From NCBI GenBank assembly GCA_019022495.1, contig JAFEKR010000005.1, positions 1,302,001-1,366,000 of the forward strand: 64,000 nucleotides of DNA, given 5' to 3'. Shown piece by piece: positions 12,500-24,051 of this stretch; the stretch's first letter is position 1; every line of letters begins with the position of its first letter. The stretch is from Epichloe hybrida (lineage: Eukaryota; Ascomycota; Sordariomycetes; Hypocreales; Clavicipitaceae). Below the pieces are notes generated by a model that worked only from the letters and a program-made list of their open reading frames with translations, was not told the DNA's origin and searched no databases. The position numbers and the translations under genes are program-made.

Positions 12500-13301
12500 A
12501 CGAAACTCACGCACGACTTCAAGCATGGGTATCACTGAAGGCGCAAAAAGGGGATTTGGCTCGCGACAGGAGACTTTTGACGGAGCATCGCTAATTATTG
12601 CTCTATACAATCAATCGCTTTGCTAGATGTTGCTTGAATGGACATGGCATGAAGACATATAATCTGGATTCTTGAGTGGCATATCAGAACAGGGCGAGTC
12701 TGTCGATGTCATTCTGCTTATACCTTTTTTTTTTTTTTCTTGTATATATACCTCGGTGTGGAGCACTCCGCTGAACATGGAATTCTGAACTGGCCCGTCG
12801 TCTTTTTTTGCTTAGGCTTGCCGAAAGTTTGGTTGGGTACGAAATACATGGGGCGAAGGAGGGCATTCACATCGTGTTGGTCGTGCATGGCTTCAAGCGG
12901 AATCTTGCCATAGGATGCAGGGCGAAACAGGAGCAGGTCTTGTACGCCGGTGACAAGAGACTTTTACAGCGAAGTTGTATTAATGACGAGCGCAACTCAC
13001 ATAGTACCAAAAGATGCATTGTATTGTTCCGTTCCGTTTGTTTCCAATAGAAATGAAATGCCACGAGTCATAACCTCGATCGGGTGGGGCCGTGATGGAT
13101 CAAACCCTTTCAGATTGATTTCTCCCACCATGACTGCGTAAAAAAAAACCCTCAAGAAGCCTCAACGAAAATTTCCGAAAATGAACACCATTCTGCAAGA
13201 CATTGACACATCAAGTAGAAGACTTCATCTTCTACTTTGATCGCTTAGCAGCATCGATCATTGAACAGTAGGAATCAATCACCTTCACCTAAGCCCTCAA
13301 A
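12500..13301. other. Intergenic
   Basis: Nothing gene-like is seen. It holds a T run near 12725-12739 and probably the 3' UTR of the upstream gene and the promoter of the MFS gene at 13302. Confidence 0.5.
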
Positions 13302-15101
13302 ATGGGCCTGGCTGGCGAAGATGAGCGTTCGGCGCCCGCAGGCATCAACGAGAGCTCGCCAGACGGAGGCCCCATGGAACGACGCATCAGCATGGACCAG
13401 CTGCTCGCTGCGAGCGAAGGCGTCGACGAGAAGAGACTTGTCCGAAGGCTAGACTTGCATCTCATACCGCTCATCACGAGCATCTACCTCTTCAGCTTCA
13501 TAGACCGAGTCAACGTCGGCAACGCGCGCCTATACAAGCTCGAGGCAGACCTGTCCCTCAGCTCGGCGCAGTTCCAAGTCGTCGTCTCCATCTTCTTCGT
13601 CACATACATGCTCTTCGAGGTGCCGTCCAACCTGGTGCTCAAGCTGTTCACGCCTCGCCGCTGGATCGCCTTCATCACCGTGTCATGGGGCCTCGTCGCC
13701 ACGCTCATGGGGCTCGTCAACTCGTACGGCAGCCTCATCGCGTGCCGCCTGCTGCTCGGCGCCGTGGAAGCCGGGCTGTTCCCCGGGCTGAGCATCTACC
13801 TCACCTTCTTCTATACCAAGAACGAGCTCGCGCTGCGGGTGGGCTACCTGTTTGTCAGCGCGGCCATTGGCGGCGCCCTGGGCGGACTGCTCGCCTACGG
13901 CATCGGCCACATGGACGGCGTGCAGGGGATGAGCGGATGGCGATGGATCTTCGTCGTCGAGGGGATCCCGAGCGCGGTGCTGGGCGTGGTGACGTACTTT
14001 GTGCTGCCGAACGATGCCGGCTCGGCGTACTTTTTGGACGACGCGGAGAAGGCCCTGATGGAGGTGCGCAGGAGGAGGGCGTACGGGAGCTCCAGGAGCA
14101 GCGAGGAGGTCGGGAGGGAGGATGTGCTGAGGGCTTTTACGGACTGGAAGGCGTGGGCTTTCTACGTGGCGCAGTTTGGGGTTGATACGATGCTCTATGG
14201 TGAATTAAAGCGAGGGTTCCCCCCCCCCCCCCCTCTCTTCTTTCTGAAGCGAGGCTGCGAGGCTGACGGGAGTTAGGATTCTCGACTTTTCTGCCCTCCA
14301 TCATCCAAGGACTCGGCGAGTGGTCCCCGGCTCAGGTCCAGCTCCTTACCATACCGTGCTACTTCCTCGGAGCAGCCACGTACATGGGCACGGCGTGGCT
14401 GTCTGACCGTGTTCAGATGCGCGGCGTCTTCTGCGTCATCTTTGGGTCTGTGAGTGCGGCAGGGTACGCGGTGTTGCTGGCAGATGTTGCTGCCGGGGTG
14501 CACTATTTTGCGTGCTTCTTGGTCGCGGGGGGGCTGTATGTTGTTGTTGGGCTGCCGTTGGCGTGGGTTCGTTGATTCCCCCTTCCCCTTTGTTTGTGTG
14601 GGGATGGATCAGGGGCCTCTTTTTCTTTTTTAGTGACTAATGGATGAGGGAAATGTAGTTGCCGAATAACTCGCCTCGGTATGGGAAGAGGACTACTGCG
14701 ACGGGGATGCAGCTTACTTTTGGGAATGCGGCGGGCGTCATGTCTGCGTTTATATAGTGAGTCTGTTTTCCCCTCCTGTTGGTCCTGGCTCGGAGTTTCA
14801 GCAGTCAAAGGCATTTTCATTTCTCGTCCTTTTCTTCAGTCTTATACTGGATTCGAAGAAAGCCGGCTAACGCCCTCTATACAGCCCCAAACCAGACCAG
14901 CCTCGATATATTCGCGGAAACGCCGTGTGTCTCGCCATGTTGGGCATGGGAACAGCCATCTACGGATTCCTATGGTATTGGTACGGGAGGGAGAACCGAA
15001 GGCGGGAGGGGGGCGCGGTGAGCGAGAGGCATCGCGGGATGGGGGAGGAGGAGCTCGTCGAGCTGGGGGATGATTCGCCGCAGTTCAGATATACCATTTG
15101 A
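13302..15101 (+). CDS. MFS transporter, anion:cation symporter (allantoate permease/Dal5-like) family
   Basis: Plasma-membrane carrier for an organic anion such as a vitamin, allantoate, ureidosuccinate or peptide; substrate not predictable. Exons 13302-14199, 14277-14566, 14659-14756 and 14885-15101 join in frame to 500 residues. After a 45-residue hydrophilic N-terminus comes the family-typical first helix region FIDRVNVGNARLYKLEADL, then FEVPSNLVLK and the loop RRWIAFITVSWG; twelve helices are expected. Intron 1 holds a 15-nt C run. Donor 2 is a weak GTTCGT, but frame and protein continuity support it (PLAW joined to LPNNSPRYGKR). The tail is short and acidic. Confidence 0.9.
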
Positions 15102-15466
15102 TCTCACGTCTTGTACTCGGCACGGACGGCGTTAACCATGTATTAACAAGTTTCAGACTATTCTGGCTTTTTAAATGACTGCATGTCCTATCGATAATAT
15201 CCCCCCCCCCCCCTTCCCTCATTATTAATAGATGCGACCCTGTCGCCCTGTTATCTTACTCGGCACCCGGAGAAACAATCGGCCCAAATCTAGCTGCCAT
15301 GCGCGCGCGCTTCTCCCATTTCTTGTACTTTGATTCCGGTTTCTTTGTTTGTTCGAGTCGGACACGAAAGAACCAGCTTTCGAGTCCCGTTGCGCTGTAT
15401 CTAATGCCGACACCCCACTCCCTTTCCCACCGGGGTATTGTCCCCTCTCATCGAATGAACTATGGG

Positions 15467-15865
15467 TTAAAGCAGTATCAGTCCATACGTGACTAGGCCA
15501 ACCACAATGGTGAGCTTCCTCAGCCCCGGCTGCGACGGCCGCCTCCCCGCGTTGCGCACGGGATTGGCACTCGACCCCGTCGGGAGGCCGAATTTGATCT
15601 TGGGCCCCGTGGTAGGGGCAGCGGCAGCGGTAGTGGTGTTCTGGTTGTGATGTAGGTGGTTGTTCATGCTCGACGCGGCTCCGGTGTTGACGGCTCCAGA
15701 CGGGGTCGCGGTCGATGCAGCCGCCGTCGACATGTCTGCCGAGCCGCCCATTGTCGTAATGTCCGCGGAGACGGTTGCTCCGGACGCCGTCGTCTGTGTC
15801 TGCGCAGACGCGAGTCCCATTAAAGTGACCAGGATGGTGAGCAGATTCAACATCTTGCCAGCCAT
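15467..15865 (-). CDS. Small secreted or membrane-anchored Thr/Ala-rich protein
   Basis: An intronless 132-residue protein. I chose the ATG at 15865 because it puts a clear signal peptide first (MAGKMLNLLTILVTLMGLASA followed by Q). The same frame is open upstream to 15973, but the extra residues are Pro/Lys-rich and unlike a secreted N-terminus. The middle is Thr/Ala/Ser-rich with one NHLHHNQN patch. The end is hydrophobic (LTIVVGLVTYGLILL), preceded by basic residues, suggesting a GPI-attachment signal or tail anchor. No known domain. Likely a small wall or surface protein; function unknown. Confidence 0.65.
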   Translation of the reverse strand: MAGKMLNLLTILVTLMGLASAQTQTTASGATVSADITTMGGSADMSTAAASTATPSGAVNTGAASSMNNHLHHNQNTTTAAAAPTTGPKIKFGLPTGSSANPVRNAGRRPSQPGLRKLTIVVGLVTYGLILL

Positions 15866-17263
15866 GATGGGGGAGGGGATCTTGCTGTCAAAGGGGGAGG
15901 GGGCGCCTGAGTGAGAGACAAGTGGGAAGGGAGTTGACGGTCTAATTTTTTTTTCTCCTTTTTTGGGAGCCAAAGTGACGATGGTAAATGCGCCGTTTCG
16001 GGTCCTTTCTGTCTGTCAAAATCGGTGGGACCTTGCTGGCGGACTTTGTGAGTTCTAACGGGAGGGGGGGGGGGGAATGTTGGAAAGAAAGAAGAGGAAA
16101 GAGAAAAGGGTTGTCAGTGCAAGTAAATGGTATCTTTTATTGAACAAGTTGCGTAGATGTGAGGCGATGATGAAGAAAGGAATCAAAATCCAGAGAATTC
16201 CCATCCCTTCCCCCCCCCTTTCTTTATATCTACCAGACGGCTCGACGTTGCTGCACTTGCACACCACTTTGTCTCTCTTCTCTCACGCGCGCTCATCCTC
16301 AATCAATACGGCCGGCCACATTTCGAAAGACGCCCACGCCCACGCTGCGCTGCGCTGACGGTGAGGTCCGGCATGCAATCAACGGAGCCGCAAGCCGTTG
16401 GAGCCGGGGCGACAGAGCCCGCCTTGTGTCAACGCGTCTTGGAATCAGGGCTTCTTGCATCTTGGAAAAACCCGGCCGGCATGCTGGATTCGATGGTTTC
16501 ATGTTGCGGCCTGAGGCGAAAAGCGCCTTCTTGCTTGGCCTCCCTCGCTTCGGCTCCATTTTTTAAAAAAAAAAAGGTGGGGGAAAATAGAATCCCCCAC
16601 CGACGTACGTCCATGCCAGCGCCCCGTCGAGACGAAACTGGCTGAGACAAAGTATTGAGACGGAAAATATCTCTTCTTTCTTCCTTTCTCTTTCTTCTGC
16701 CGCGGGGCAGAAAAATGCGGGTTTCCAAAATAGCAAGATGCGCGTTCCGATTGATTCCTGCCCGCGCGGTCTGCCCGCGTCGGAGAGGGCTCAGGGTCCA
16801 ACCACGCCTGCTCGATCCGTGACAGCCATGACGATGACGAGGCATGCTATTTTCAATTTCCACGTCTCGGATATTACCAGCACATACTCCATGACATCCG
16901 TGGAGCCAGGTTGCATGCAATTGAACATGACTGACATCATGCGGAGTGCGTGTGGGAGCTTACTCGCCTGTCATGGAGGCTCAATTGTCTCGACTTGATG
17001 ACTCTTCTTCATGTGTATTGCATTACTGACTATCCTTTTGAGAGTTGCCTCTGTCTACCCATTTCTCCATAGATTCTCATCTCCATACCCTGGCATTAAC
17101 TCAATCCCGGGGCTCTTGTTCATTCGCGACGTCTCGAGACGAAAGAAGAAGGAAGTCCCGATGCAGCCCGCCTTTATACGTGATATGCGAAAAAAAAAAA
17201 AAAAACCGCCCTCGGGAGCTCAAGGGTTGCGGAGAAAAATTGGAATATACCTCCGAAGAAATC
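15866..17263. other. Intergenic with low-complexity runs
   Basis: No convincing gene on either strand. It includes a G run near 16062-16075, a short A run near 16566-16575, a C run near 16209-16218 and an A run near 17190-17205. Confidence 0.5.
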
Positions 17264-18886
17264 TTAAAACGCAACCGCCAACTTCCATCCGGTATGGTGT
17301 ATTCTCGAGGTAAACACCATCAGCGTCCCTGCCAGACAAAAGACACCGGCAAACACCTTGACGCCCACCCAATTCTTGTCTTGGCCCAGAATCGCCCCGC
17401 TGATGGGGTTTGTAACGAGGCCGGGAATGGACCCTACGAAGAAAAGGATGCCCATTCGGAGTCCAATCTCTCGCAGGGGCGAAATCTGTGCAACGAGGGC
17501 GGGAACCAACGATACGTAGGCGCCGGAGCAGAAACCAAACAGAGTGGCAAACGAAATGATGCCGCCCGTGCTGGAGGATGGGATCCATAATGCCAGCACC
17601 CACAGGCCCGTCAACGCACCCACGACAGCAAACATGTTGAATCGACCGATCCTGTCGCCCATGATGCCGGAGAACAGACGACCGAAAAGGCTCGCGGCGT
17701 TGAGAATAGAGAGCAGGTACTGCACCAAATTGGGGTCCATGCCAGCATCGAGCGCCTGAACAGGCAGGTAGTCGATGGGGATGTAGATGCCAAACGTGAA
17801 GCAGAAGAAGCCGGCGCAGAGAAAGACATATTCGAGCTCGCGGAAGGGCTGGGTGAGCAGTGTCCGGGTGAGCTTTTGCGGCCGGGGCGGCTGGAACGCC
17901 CGGACGGTGAGATTGGTAACGATGAGGAGGGCGAGGATGAGGAACGCGCAGGTTCGCATGGCCCAGGGGAATCCGACCTGGCGAATGAGGCGGCTGACCA
18001 TGATGGGGAAAATGACGCCGCCTAGGCTGGATCCCGTGGCGAGGATGCCAAAGGCCGCGCCGCGCTTCTTGTCGAACCATCCTTGCACGCAGTTCATGGC
18101 TATTCCGACGAATGTCTGTTAGCTGATGAGATGGATGGGGGAACCCCCACAGATCCAAGGGGAAGGGAAACGCAAAAGCTCGTGCCAACAAACTACTCAC
18201 AAGGCTGAAAAATGGCAGAAACACCAATGGCCGAGCAGACGCCCTGCGCCAGAAGAATCTGATAGTATTGCGTTCCGAGAGAGCACATCATCAGTCCAAA
18301 GACGTGGAGGAAACTGCCCCAGAAGACAAGCTGTCGAGGTCCGTACTTGTCGTAAAGGGTGCCTACGAGGGGTCCCTTTTCGCATAAAGGTCAGTCCAAC
18401 GGGCTCGAAGCTCCAGAGAGAAATGAAGAAGCAGAGTGGAGAGATGAGAGATGAGCGGTACCGACCATTGCGCTCATAAAGAAGATTTGCAACGATGGAA
18501 TCCAAGCAATTGTGCTGGCAGAGTAGGATGACAGAAGCTCAGTTTGGTAGAATTGCTGGAACGCTCCGATGCCTGCTTACGGATTAGCAATCATCTCGCC
18601 ATATCATCATGCATGCATGCATGCACGAGCAGTCCCAAACGTAACTGTTTATCCAGCCGAAACTGCAAAATGATGTGCACCAGGCACCCAGGACAACAAG
18701 CCATGCTGCAGCACCGCCGTCCGGGGCAGGAGGTCCAGAGTGTTCGTTCTCGGCAGACGCCTTCTCCGCATCTGTCTTCTCGGCGGGATGTGCGTTGCCC
18801 GCGCTTGTCTGGTCGTTTTGCTGCGCCGTCTTGCTGGAAAGGGAGCCGCTGGAGGGCTGCCTTTTCAGACTCGGGGCCGGGGCCAT
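17264..18886 (-). CDS. MFS transporter, monocarboxylate porter (MCT/Mch-like) family
   Basis: Twelve-helix carrier related to fungal Mch proteins; substrates in the family include riboflavin and monocarboxylates, not resolvable here. Exons on the minus strand: 18886-18646, 18572-18466, 18375-18201 and 18099-17264, giving 452 residues. The hydrophilic N-terminus leads to PPAPDGGAAAWLVVLGAW, with the family motif [D/P]GG. Exon 2 gives WINSIGAFQQFYQ when the first donor is GTTACG. The last acceptor is GGAATAG, two bases before an ATG; it is the only one I found that keeps the frame and yields FQPSMNCVQGWFDKKRG. The nearer-looking CTAACAG site would shift the frame. No functional link to neighbours is evident. 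Confidence 0.86.
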
Positions 18887-19715
18887 GGCGTTGGTTGGTT
18901 GACGACGATATATAACAGAAGTGAGTAGTAGAGAGTAGATTGTGCAAGAGTGAAATGTCTCACGCTGTGCTTGGAGATGAAAGGACACAAAAATGGTGAG
19001 ACTCGAGAAGAAGAGAGCTGATGGTGGGTTTCTGTCGGGGGACTCTTTCTTTGCATCTGCCCAGGGCTCACCGACGTATTTATTGTATTACAAGTACACG
19101 GCAAATTTCCCCGAGGACAAGATGCCATTCTTTGCTACGCTCGGGCGCTCGCGCCGTCGGATGACCGAAAGGACACAGAGAGAGTAGGCCAGTTAGGCCA
19201 GTAGGCCCAGGTAATTCCGAGCCACTCGTAGCAACTTAGCAAGATTAGCGCAGAACCCACAGCGTAGAACCCGGGCATAGTAGAACCCACAGCGTGTTAT
19301 GATGGGCTCGCTGCTCGGAATTACCTGAGACCCACACTGTAGTAAAAAAAATGAAGCAAGAACGACACGGGAGAACTCTGCGCTAGGGAATTTCGGGGAC
19401 CCGCTGCTTGCGGCTGGCTGACTGATTGATTGATGCCTTGTTCGGCCTCGGTCCTTTTCCCAACCACCGGGACCGAAATCCGCAACTTGCCTCTTACAAA
19501 TTGTCGCCCGCTCTTCACGGCCAACTGACTTGCAACGCGCGCGTCAAAAGCAACAAGGGAATTGAAGTCGCAGCATTTGGTGGCATTGCCTGTTTCTCTT
19601 TTGCCCCTGGGGCCCCTGAGACTGGCTGCTTCCCGAACTCATCCGTACGGACCAAATCATCCATCTCTCTCCAGACCCGAGCCAGAACCCGGGCTCATCC
19701 ACACCACAAAGTCCC
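18887..19715. other. Divergent promoter region between MFS and Zn2Cys6 genes
   Basis: The MFS gene leaves leftward from 18886 and the regulator rightward from 19716, so this 0.8 kb holds both promoters. It also carries the second copy of the TIR element (19208-19341). A regulator and a transporter sharing a promoter is a common fungal arrangement, but no binding site could be identified. Confidence 0.55.
19208..19341. mobile_element. Small TIR element (MITE-like), copy 2, with internal duplication
   Basis: The core 19208-19327 is bounded by CAGGTAATTCCGAGC and its exact inverse. Read on the plus strand it matches the minus strand of the 709-788 copy, but is 120 rather than 80 bases. AGAACCCACAGCG occurs twice inside (about 19251 and 19282), accounting for the extra length. 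Similarity to copy 1 continues outside the core to a TA at 19340-19341. Noncoding. Confidence 0.72.
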
Positions 19716-22044
19716 ATGCCGAGCCAGTCTCCCGCGACGTCTCCCACGACGTCTCCCGCGGCGTCTGAGGCACCACCAGACCAACCCCCAGCCCCGGCCG
19801 CAGTAAACCGGTCCTGTGCGACATGTCGTCGCCGCAAGGTCCGTTGCGACAAGACATCACCTTGCACGCCATGCCGCCGGAGCGGCCGCGCCTGCTACTA
19901 TCCACCCAAGGAGCCGAGGGCGCCGCGGGTCCGGAAAACCACCATCAACGACGTTGCCACGCGCATCTCCAGGCTGGAGACGACGCTGACGGGCGTCACG
20001 ACATGTGTACGCGCAGACCACGCCGCCCCCCGCTCATCCGCTCCGCCAGATCGGGTCAGCACGCCGGCCTCAGCCTCGGCCTCAACCTCAGCCTCGGCCT
20101 CAACCTCAGCCTCGGCCTCCTGCTCATCTCGCGGGCCGGGACACGGTGCGGGCAGCCCCCCGGGCGAGATCCTGCTGGGGAAGGGCTCATTAAGCCAGTA
20201 TTTCAACGAGGTGCTCGTCTCGCGCGTCATCGGACAGGTAGGTAGGTCCCTTTGATTGCTCTTTCAAACAAAACCAAAACCAAAACCAAAATGTCATCAT
20301 GACTCACGCCCAAGTCCACAGGAAAGCGATGTGCGAACGGCCCTGTCCACTTCGAGGGACGACTCAATCTCCCAATACAACATCCCCTCTGCATTCAATC
20401 CCATTGGCATCCTTTCCAGCCCAGTCTACCTCCAGTCAGCAGCGAGCTTCCACCCACCCAAGTCCACGGCTGGCCAGCTCTGGAGAATCTTCGTGGATGT
20501 CGTCGATACGCTCTTCAAGCTCGTCCACATACCCACCGCAGAGATCACCGTGTACACAGTCATTAATGACCCCGGAGTTGCATCCGCCGAGTCCCTGGCT
20601 CTCTGCTACGCCATCTACTATGCTGCAACCGTGGCTCTGGACGAACAAGACGACTGCGTCCAGGTTCTCGGTGAGACGTGGAACGGCGCCTTGCTGCGAT
20701 ACAAGGCCGGCTTGGAGCAGGCCTTTGCTGAAGCGGACTTGCTGGAGAATCCCACTGTCGTCATGTTACAGGCCATGGCTATTTACCTGGTACGTGCCTC
20801 AACTCCCCGAGGGACAGCTTTCCAAAGAAGATGCCTTTCTTCTACTACCCCTTGCTATATATCCCTTACCAGAGCCCTCCCTGCTCCCGCAAAAAAAAAA
20901 AAAAAAAAGACTGATTGATTCCAATGAACAGAGTGCTGTCCGCGTTCACAACACTGGGCGTAGCACCTGGACTCTCAATGGCCTCGCCATCCGAATCGCC
21001 CAGTCAATAGGGCTCCACAGAGATGGCAAAAACCTCGGCCTCTCCCCGTTTGAATCGGAAATACGCCGCCGACTGTGGTGGTACCTCGTTGGCCGAGATG
21101 GTCGCGTCGCAGAAGATCTGGGCCTCCACGAATTCCCCACACCCAATACCGCCACGATGCTTGGGGGCGCAGAGCTGCCCCTCAACGTGGAAGACAGTGA
21201 CCTGTACCCAGAGATGAAGCAGCTCCCGCCCGCTCGAAGAGGATGGACGAGAATGCTCACCGTCCTCGTCTGCATACATATCACGCAAACGTGGGCAGAC
21301 CTCTCGCAGCTCGCTCGGTCTACGGGGCCGGCGCCCCCGTCTCACGAGGCGCGCGACCGCATCGTCAGCAACTTGACCAACAAAGTGGAGGACATGATGC
21401 AGGGTTGCAATCCAGTGCTCCCCGTGCATAAGATGACCATGGCGACGTGCCGCTTCATCACTCGCAAACTAGACTTTGTCACGCGTCAACAATGGGAAGC
21501 CCATCACCATCCGGAGCAGCAGGAACTCCTCGCCACGGAGCAGACGCTCCTCGAGGCGCTCGTCCTCTTTGAGGAGGGAGAGAACATGCTAGGCGACGAA
21601 CTGCTCCGTCCCTTTTACTGGTCCACGAGATCGTACCCCCAGTACCACCTGATGCTCTTCATCCTCTGGAACACATGTCTGCAGCCGAGACGGGCCTGCG
21701 CAAGACGGGCATTCGACGCCGTTGAGCAGCACGTTCGGAGAATGGAGAGGGCCAGCACGGCCGCCGTGATGCGAGGTCCGAAATGGACCATATTCAAGGC
21801 GCTGCAGGCCAGAGCCGCGACGCTGATCCCTCAAGCCGCGGTCCAGTGCCAAGGCAACGGGAGTGAGACGGACGTTGTTGGTCCGACAGACGGCATGTTG
21901 CCGGCTTCGACGACGAGCAGTAGACTGGGTGAGATGAGCGACGTGGGCATGTGCGATGACTTGCAGCACATGTACATGCCCGATTGGAATACCTTGCTGC
22001 AAGGTGTGCTGCAGGAAGATGTTGGTTTCTCGGTCATGATGTAG
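19716..22044 (+). CDS. Zn(II)2Cys6 transcription factor with fungal_trans domain
   Basis: Nuclear pathway-specific regulator type. Exons 19716-20237, 20322-20789 and 20932-22044 give 700 residues, all junctions in phase 0. The binuclear zinc cluster uses Cys34, 37, 44, 50, 53 and 60 (CATCRRRKVRC...CTPC) with spacing CX2CX6CX5CX2CX6C, followed by a linker and a short coiled segment (ISRLETTL). Residues about 118-138 are an Ala/Ser/Thr tract encoded by an 18-bp minisatellite. The middle-homology region includes ESEIRRRLWWYLVGRDGR, typical of PF04082. Intron 2 contains an A18 run. It is divergent from the MFS gene at 17264-18886 and may control it (inference). Confidence 0.9.
20069..20119. repeat. 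In-frame 18-bp minisatellite inside the Zn2Cys6 gene
   Basis: CTCAGCCTCGGCCTCAAC is repeated almost three times in the reading frame (20069-20086, 20087-20104, then a partial unit). Each unit adds six residues of the Ala/Ser/Thr linker after the DNA-binding domain. Confidence 0.88.
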
Positions 22045-22715
22045 AAGAAGAAGAAGTAGCAGGACCACCCGGGCAGCCAATTGCTCGAGTCAGTGACAAG
22101 TTGTCAGTTGTCAGTTGTGCATGTGCATAGATGCGATGCAGCGGGGTGTGAACCTGCTGTACGTCATTGCTGGCCTGGAACCGGGCTCACCAGACCCCCA
22201 CGGCCCCCTACGGCCCCCCTACGCCCCCTACGACCCCGCGATTCCACTGAAACCTGCCCAGGAGCAAAAGTTGCCCGCTACACCCACCGTAACAGCGCTG
22301 GCCTGGCGGCCACTCAGAGGCCGTCATCGGACCCTGAAGCTTCAATGTCGAAACTAAAAAACACACAATCACACACAGACACACACAGACAAACACAGAC
22401 ACGCGCAAAAACACAGAATGCAGACAGACACGTGCTCTGGTGCGACCGCAGACGCGAAACCTGGACTCCTCTTTTCATCTCTTCAATCTTGCATCTTTGC
22501 TTGCTCCCTGCGACGCACACAGTCTTCTTGCACTGAATCCGACCTGCTCTTTTCCCTAACATTACCTTTCCGGAACTCTCCGACCGGCTGCTGCTATAAG
22601 CTGCTGCGCAAGTCTTGACGTCGTCTGGTTTGGCAACGTCGGTTCGGGACCTCGTGCAAGCTTCATTGGCGCTTCCCGAGTCCCGTGTCCCGAGTCCCGT
22701 GTCTTGTGTCCTCAG
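22045..22715. other. Intergenic with CA-rich and CCCCTACGG-like repeats
   Basis: No gene is seen. It includes ACGGCCCCCT-type repeats near 22200-22232 and a CA/ACACAG-rich stretch at about 22361-22409. It presumably contains the promoter of the gene starting at 22716. Confidence 0.5.
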
Positions 22716-24051
22716 ATGTCGCAAGTGCCACCACGTCCCATGTTCATCAATCTCCCTCCTCCGGGGTCAAACCCTGATACCCCGTCAGAAATACCGTGTG
22801 TCTCTCCCAGTCAAGTATGAAGCAGTCACGTCACAGCATGTCCGTGAGCTGCAAAAATTCCCTTTATATGAAAAAAAAAAAAAAAAAAAACACACACATG
22901 AGCGACCCGTCCCGGTCCCGACTTGAGCTGAGCTAAACAAACTGTTTTGATACAGAGGCACTCCCACTAGCACAACGACGTCACTCTCTGCTCTTTCCAC
23001 GACCGCCATCAAAGATGGACATCGGGGCCACTTTGCCTCTTTCGGACCATCAGGGCGCGGACACCAGCACAATCCCTCCACGACCAGCCTGGAAGCAGAG
23101 CGAGCCGACCGTATATCGCGTCTTGCCGGCCTCGAGCGAGTCTCTACACTTCGAGCTGGCCCCGGGGGAGCCGTGGGGGGGCTCAACGCAACGGGACCAT
23201 CGTCCACCTCGCCCCAAACCACGCCGACATCGATGACGGGAGGAGGGTTCCCGCCCAATTTCCCCACCGCTCACAACCTAACGCCCTCATACTTCGACAG
23301 CAATGGCCAGCCCGTCGCCGTCACCAAGAGGAGCACGGTTGGATCGGCCAGCGCCACGGAGAGTCACGCGGGGGACGACGGCCGGACCACGGCCGGGGAC
23401 CGTGAAGAAGACATGTGCAGCGTCGGCACCAACTACCGCGAAGCCGGATCAGTGGCCAGCACGGGCGCCGACCATGACGCCATGGACGAAGACATGGACA
23501 TGATGGCCACGCGCTCTGTCATGGGATACGAAGATCGCATGAGCGACGACGGGTCGGCCTCGCTTGTCGGCTTCGGCGAGGGCGCCGGCAGCACTGTCTC
23601 GGGTCCCATATACCATCGTCGCCCTCCTCCCCCCGGTGCTTCCGCCGTCCACCCGGCCTGGAACCTCGAGCGAACCAATTCGGGCACGAGCGACTCGCGC
23701 AGAGACAGGGACATGTTGGTGAGCGGAAACGATGTCCCGACGACGGCGTCGGCCATTCATGACAGACGAGATGCCCGCACGATGGACGGCGCTGCCGCCG
23801 ACCCTCTGCATCATGACATGCTCACAGAACAAGATGGCTTTGCCGACACAACCCTCCGCGGACCCGTGCCAACTGGGGTCCAGGCTCAGCAGAACAGAGA
23901 AGCCGCCGAGAGAATCCTGTCCACGTTGGACAGCGGCGAGAGCCGCGCAGGCCCGTCAGGCTTGGGTACTCCCGGCGCGGGCGGCCAACCTCTAGGCAAG
24001 TTTTACTTTGAAGGACACAAGGGAAGAGGTCAAGCGGACAGTGAACAGTGA
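22716..24051 (+). CDS. Conserved-looking protein of unknown function, largely disordered
   Basis: I do not recognise the family. Exon 1 is 22716-22795 (MSQVPPRPMFINLPPPGS onward). A 160-bp intron containing an A20 run follows, then exon 2 at 22956-24051, giving 391 residues. The splice choice is supported because the frame of exon 2 is open only after 22950, and the junction yields a smooth SEIPGTPTSTTTSLSAL. A compact helical block (TSLEAERADRISRLAGLERV) sits near residue 75-94. The rest is Ser/Gly/Asp-rich with an acidic Met/Asp patch. Near the C-terminus are another helical block (QQNREAAERILSTLDSG) and GKFYFEGHKG. Possibly a regulatory or scaffold protein; no function is claimed. Confidence 0.75.

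Noticed and set aside
18107..18200. CTAACAG acceptor for MFS intron 3
   Set aside because: Would join in the wrong frame (YIRRNSHELRA...), losing the conserved CVQGWFDKKRG segment.
17220..18227. 335-codon minus-strand frame over the MFS gene
   Set aside because: Shadow frame of the MFS transporter; rich in Pro/His/Arg as expected of a GC-biased alternative frame.
23015..23236. 73-codon frame starting MDIGATLPLSDH as an independent start of the unknown gene
   Set aside because: It is in a different frame from the long downstream segment; the spliced model from 22716 explains the whole sequence without a frameshift.
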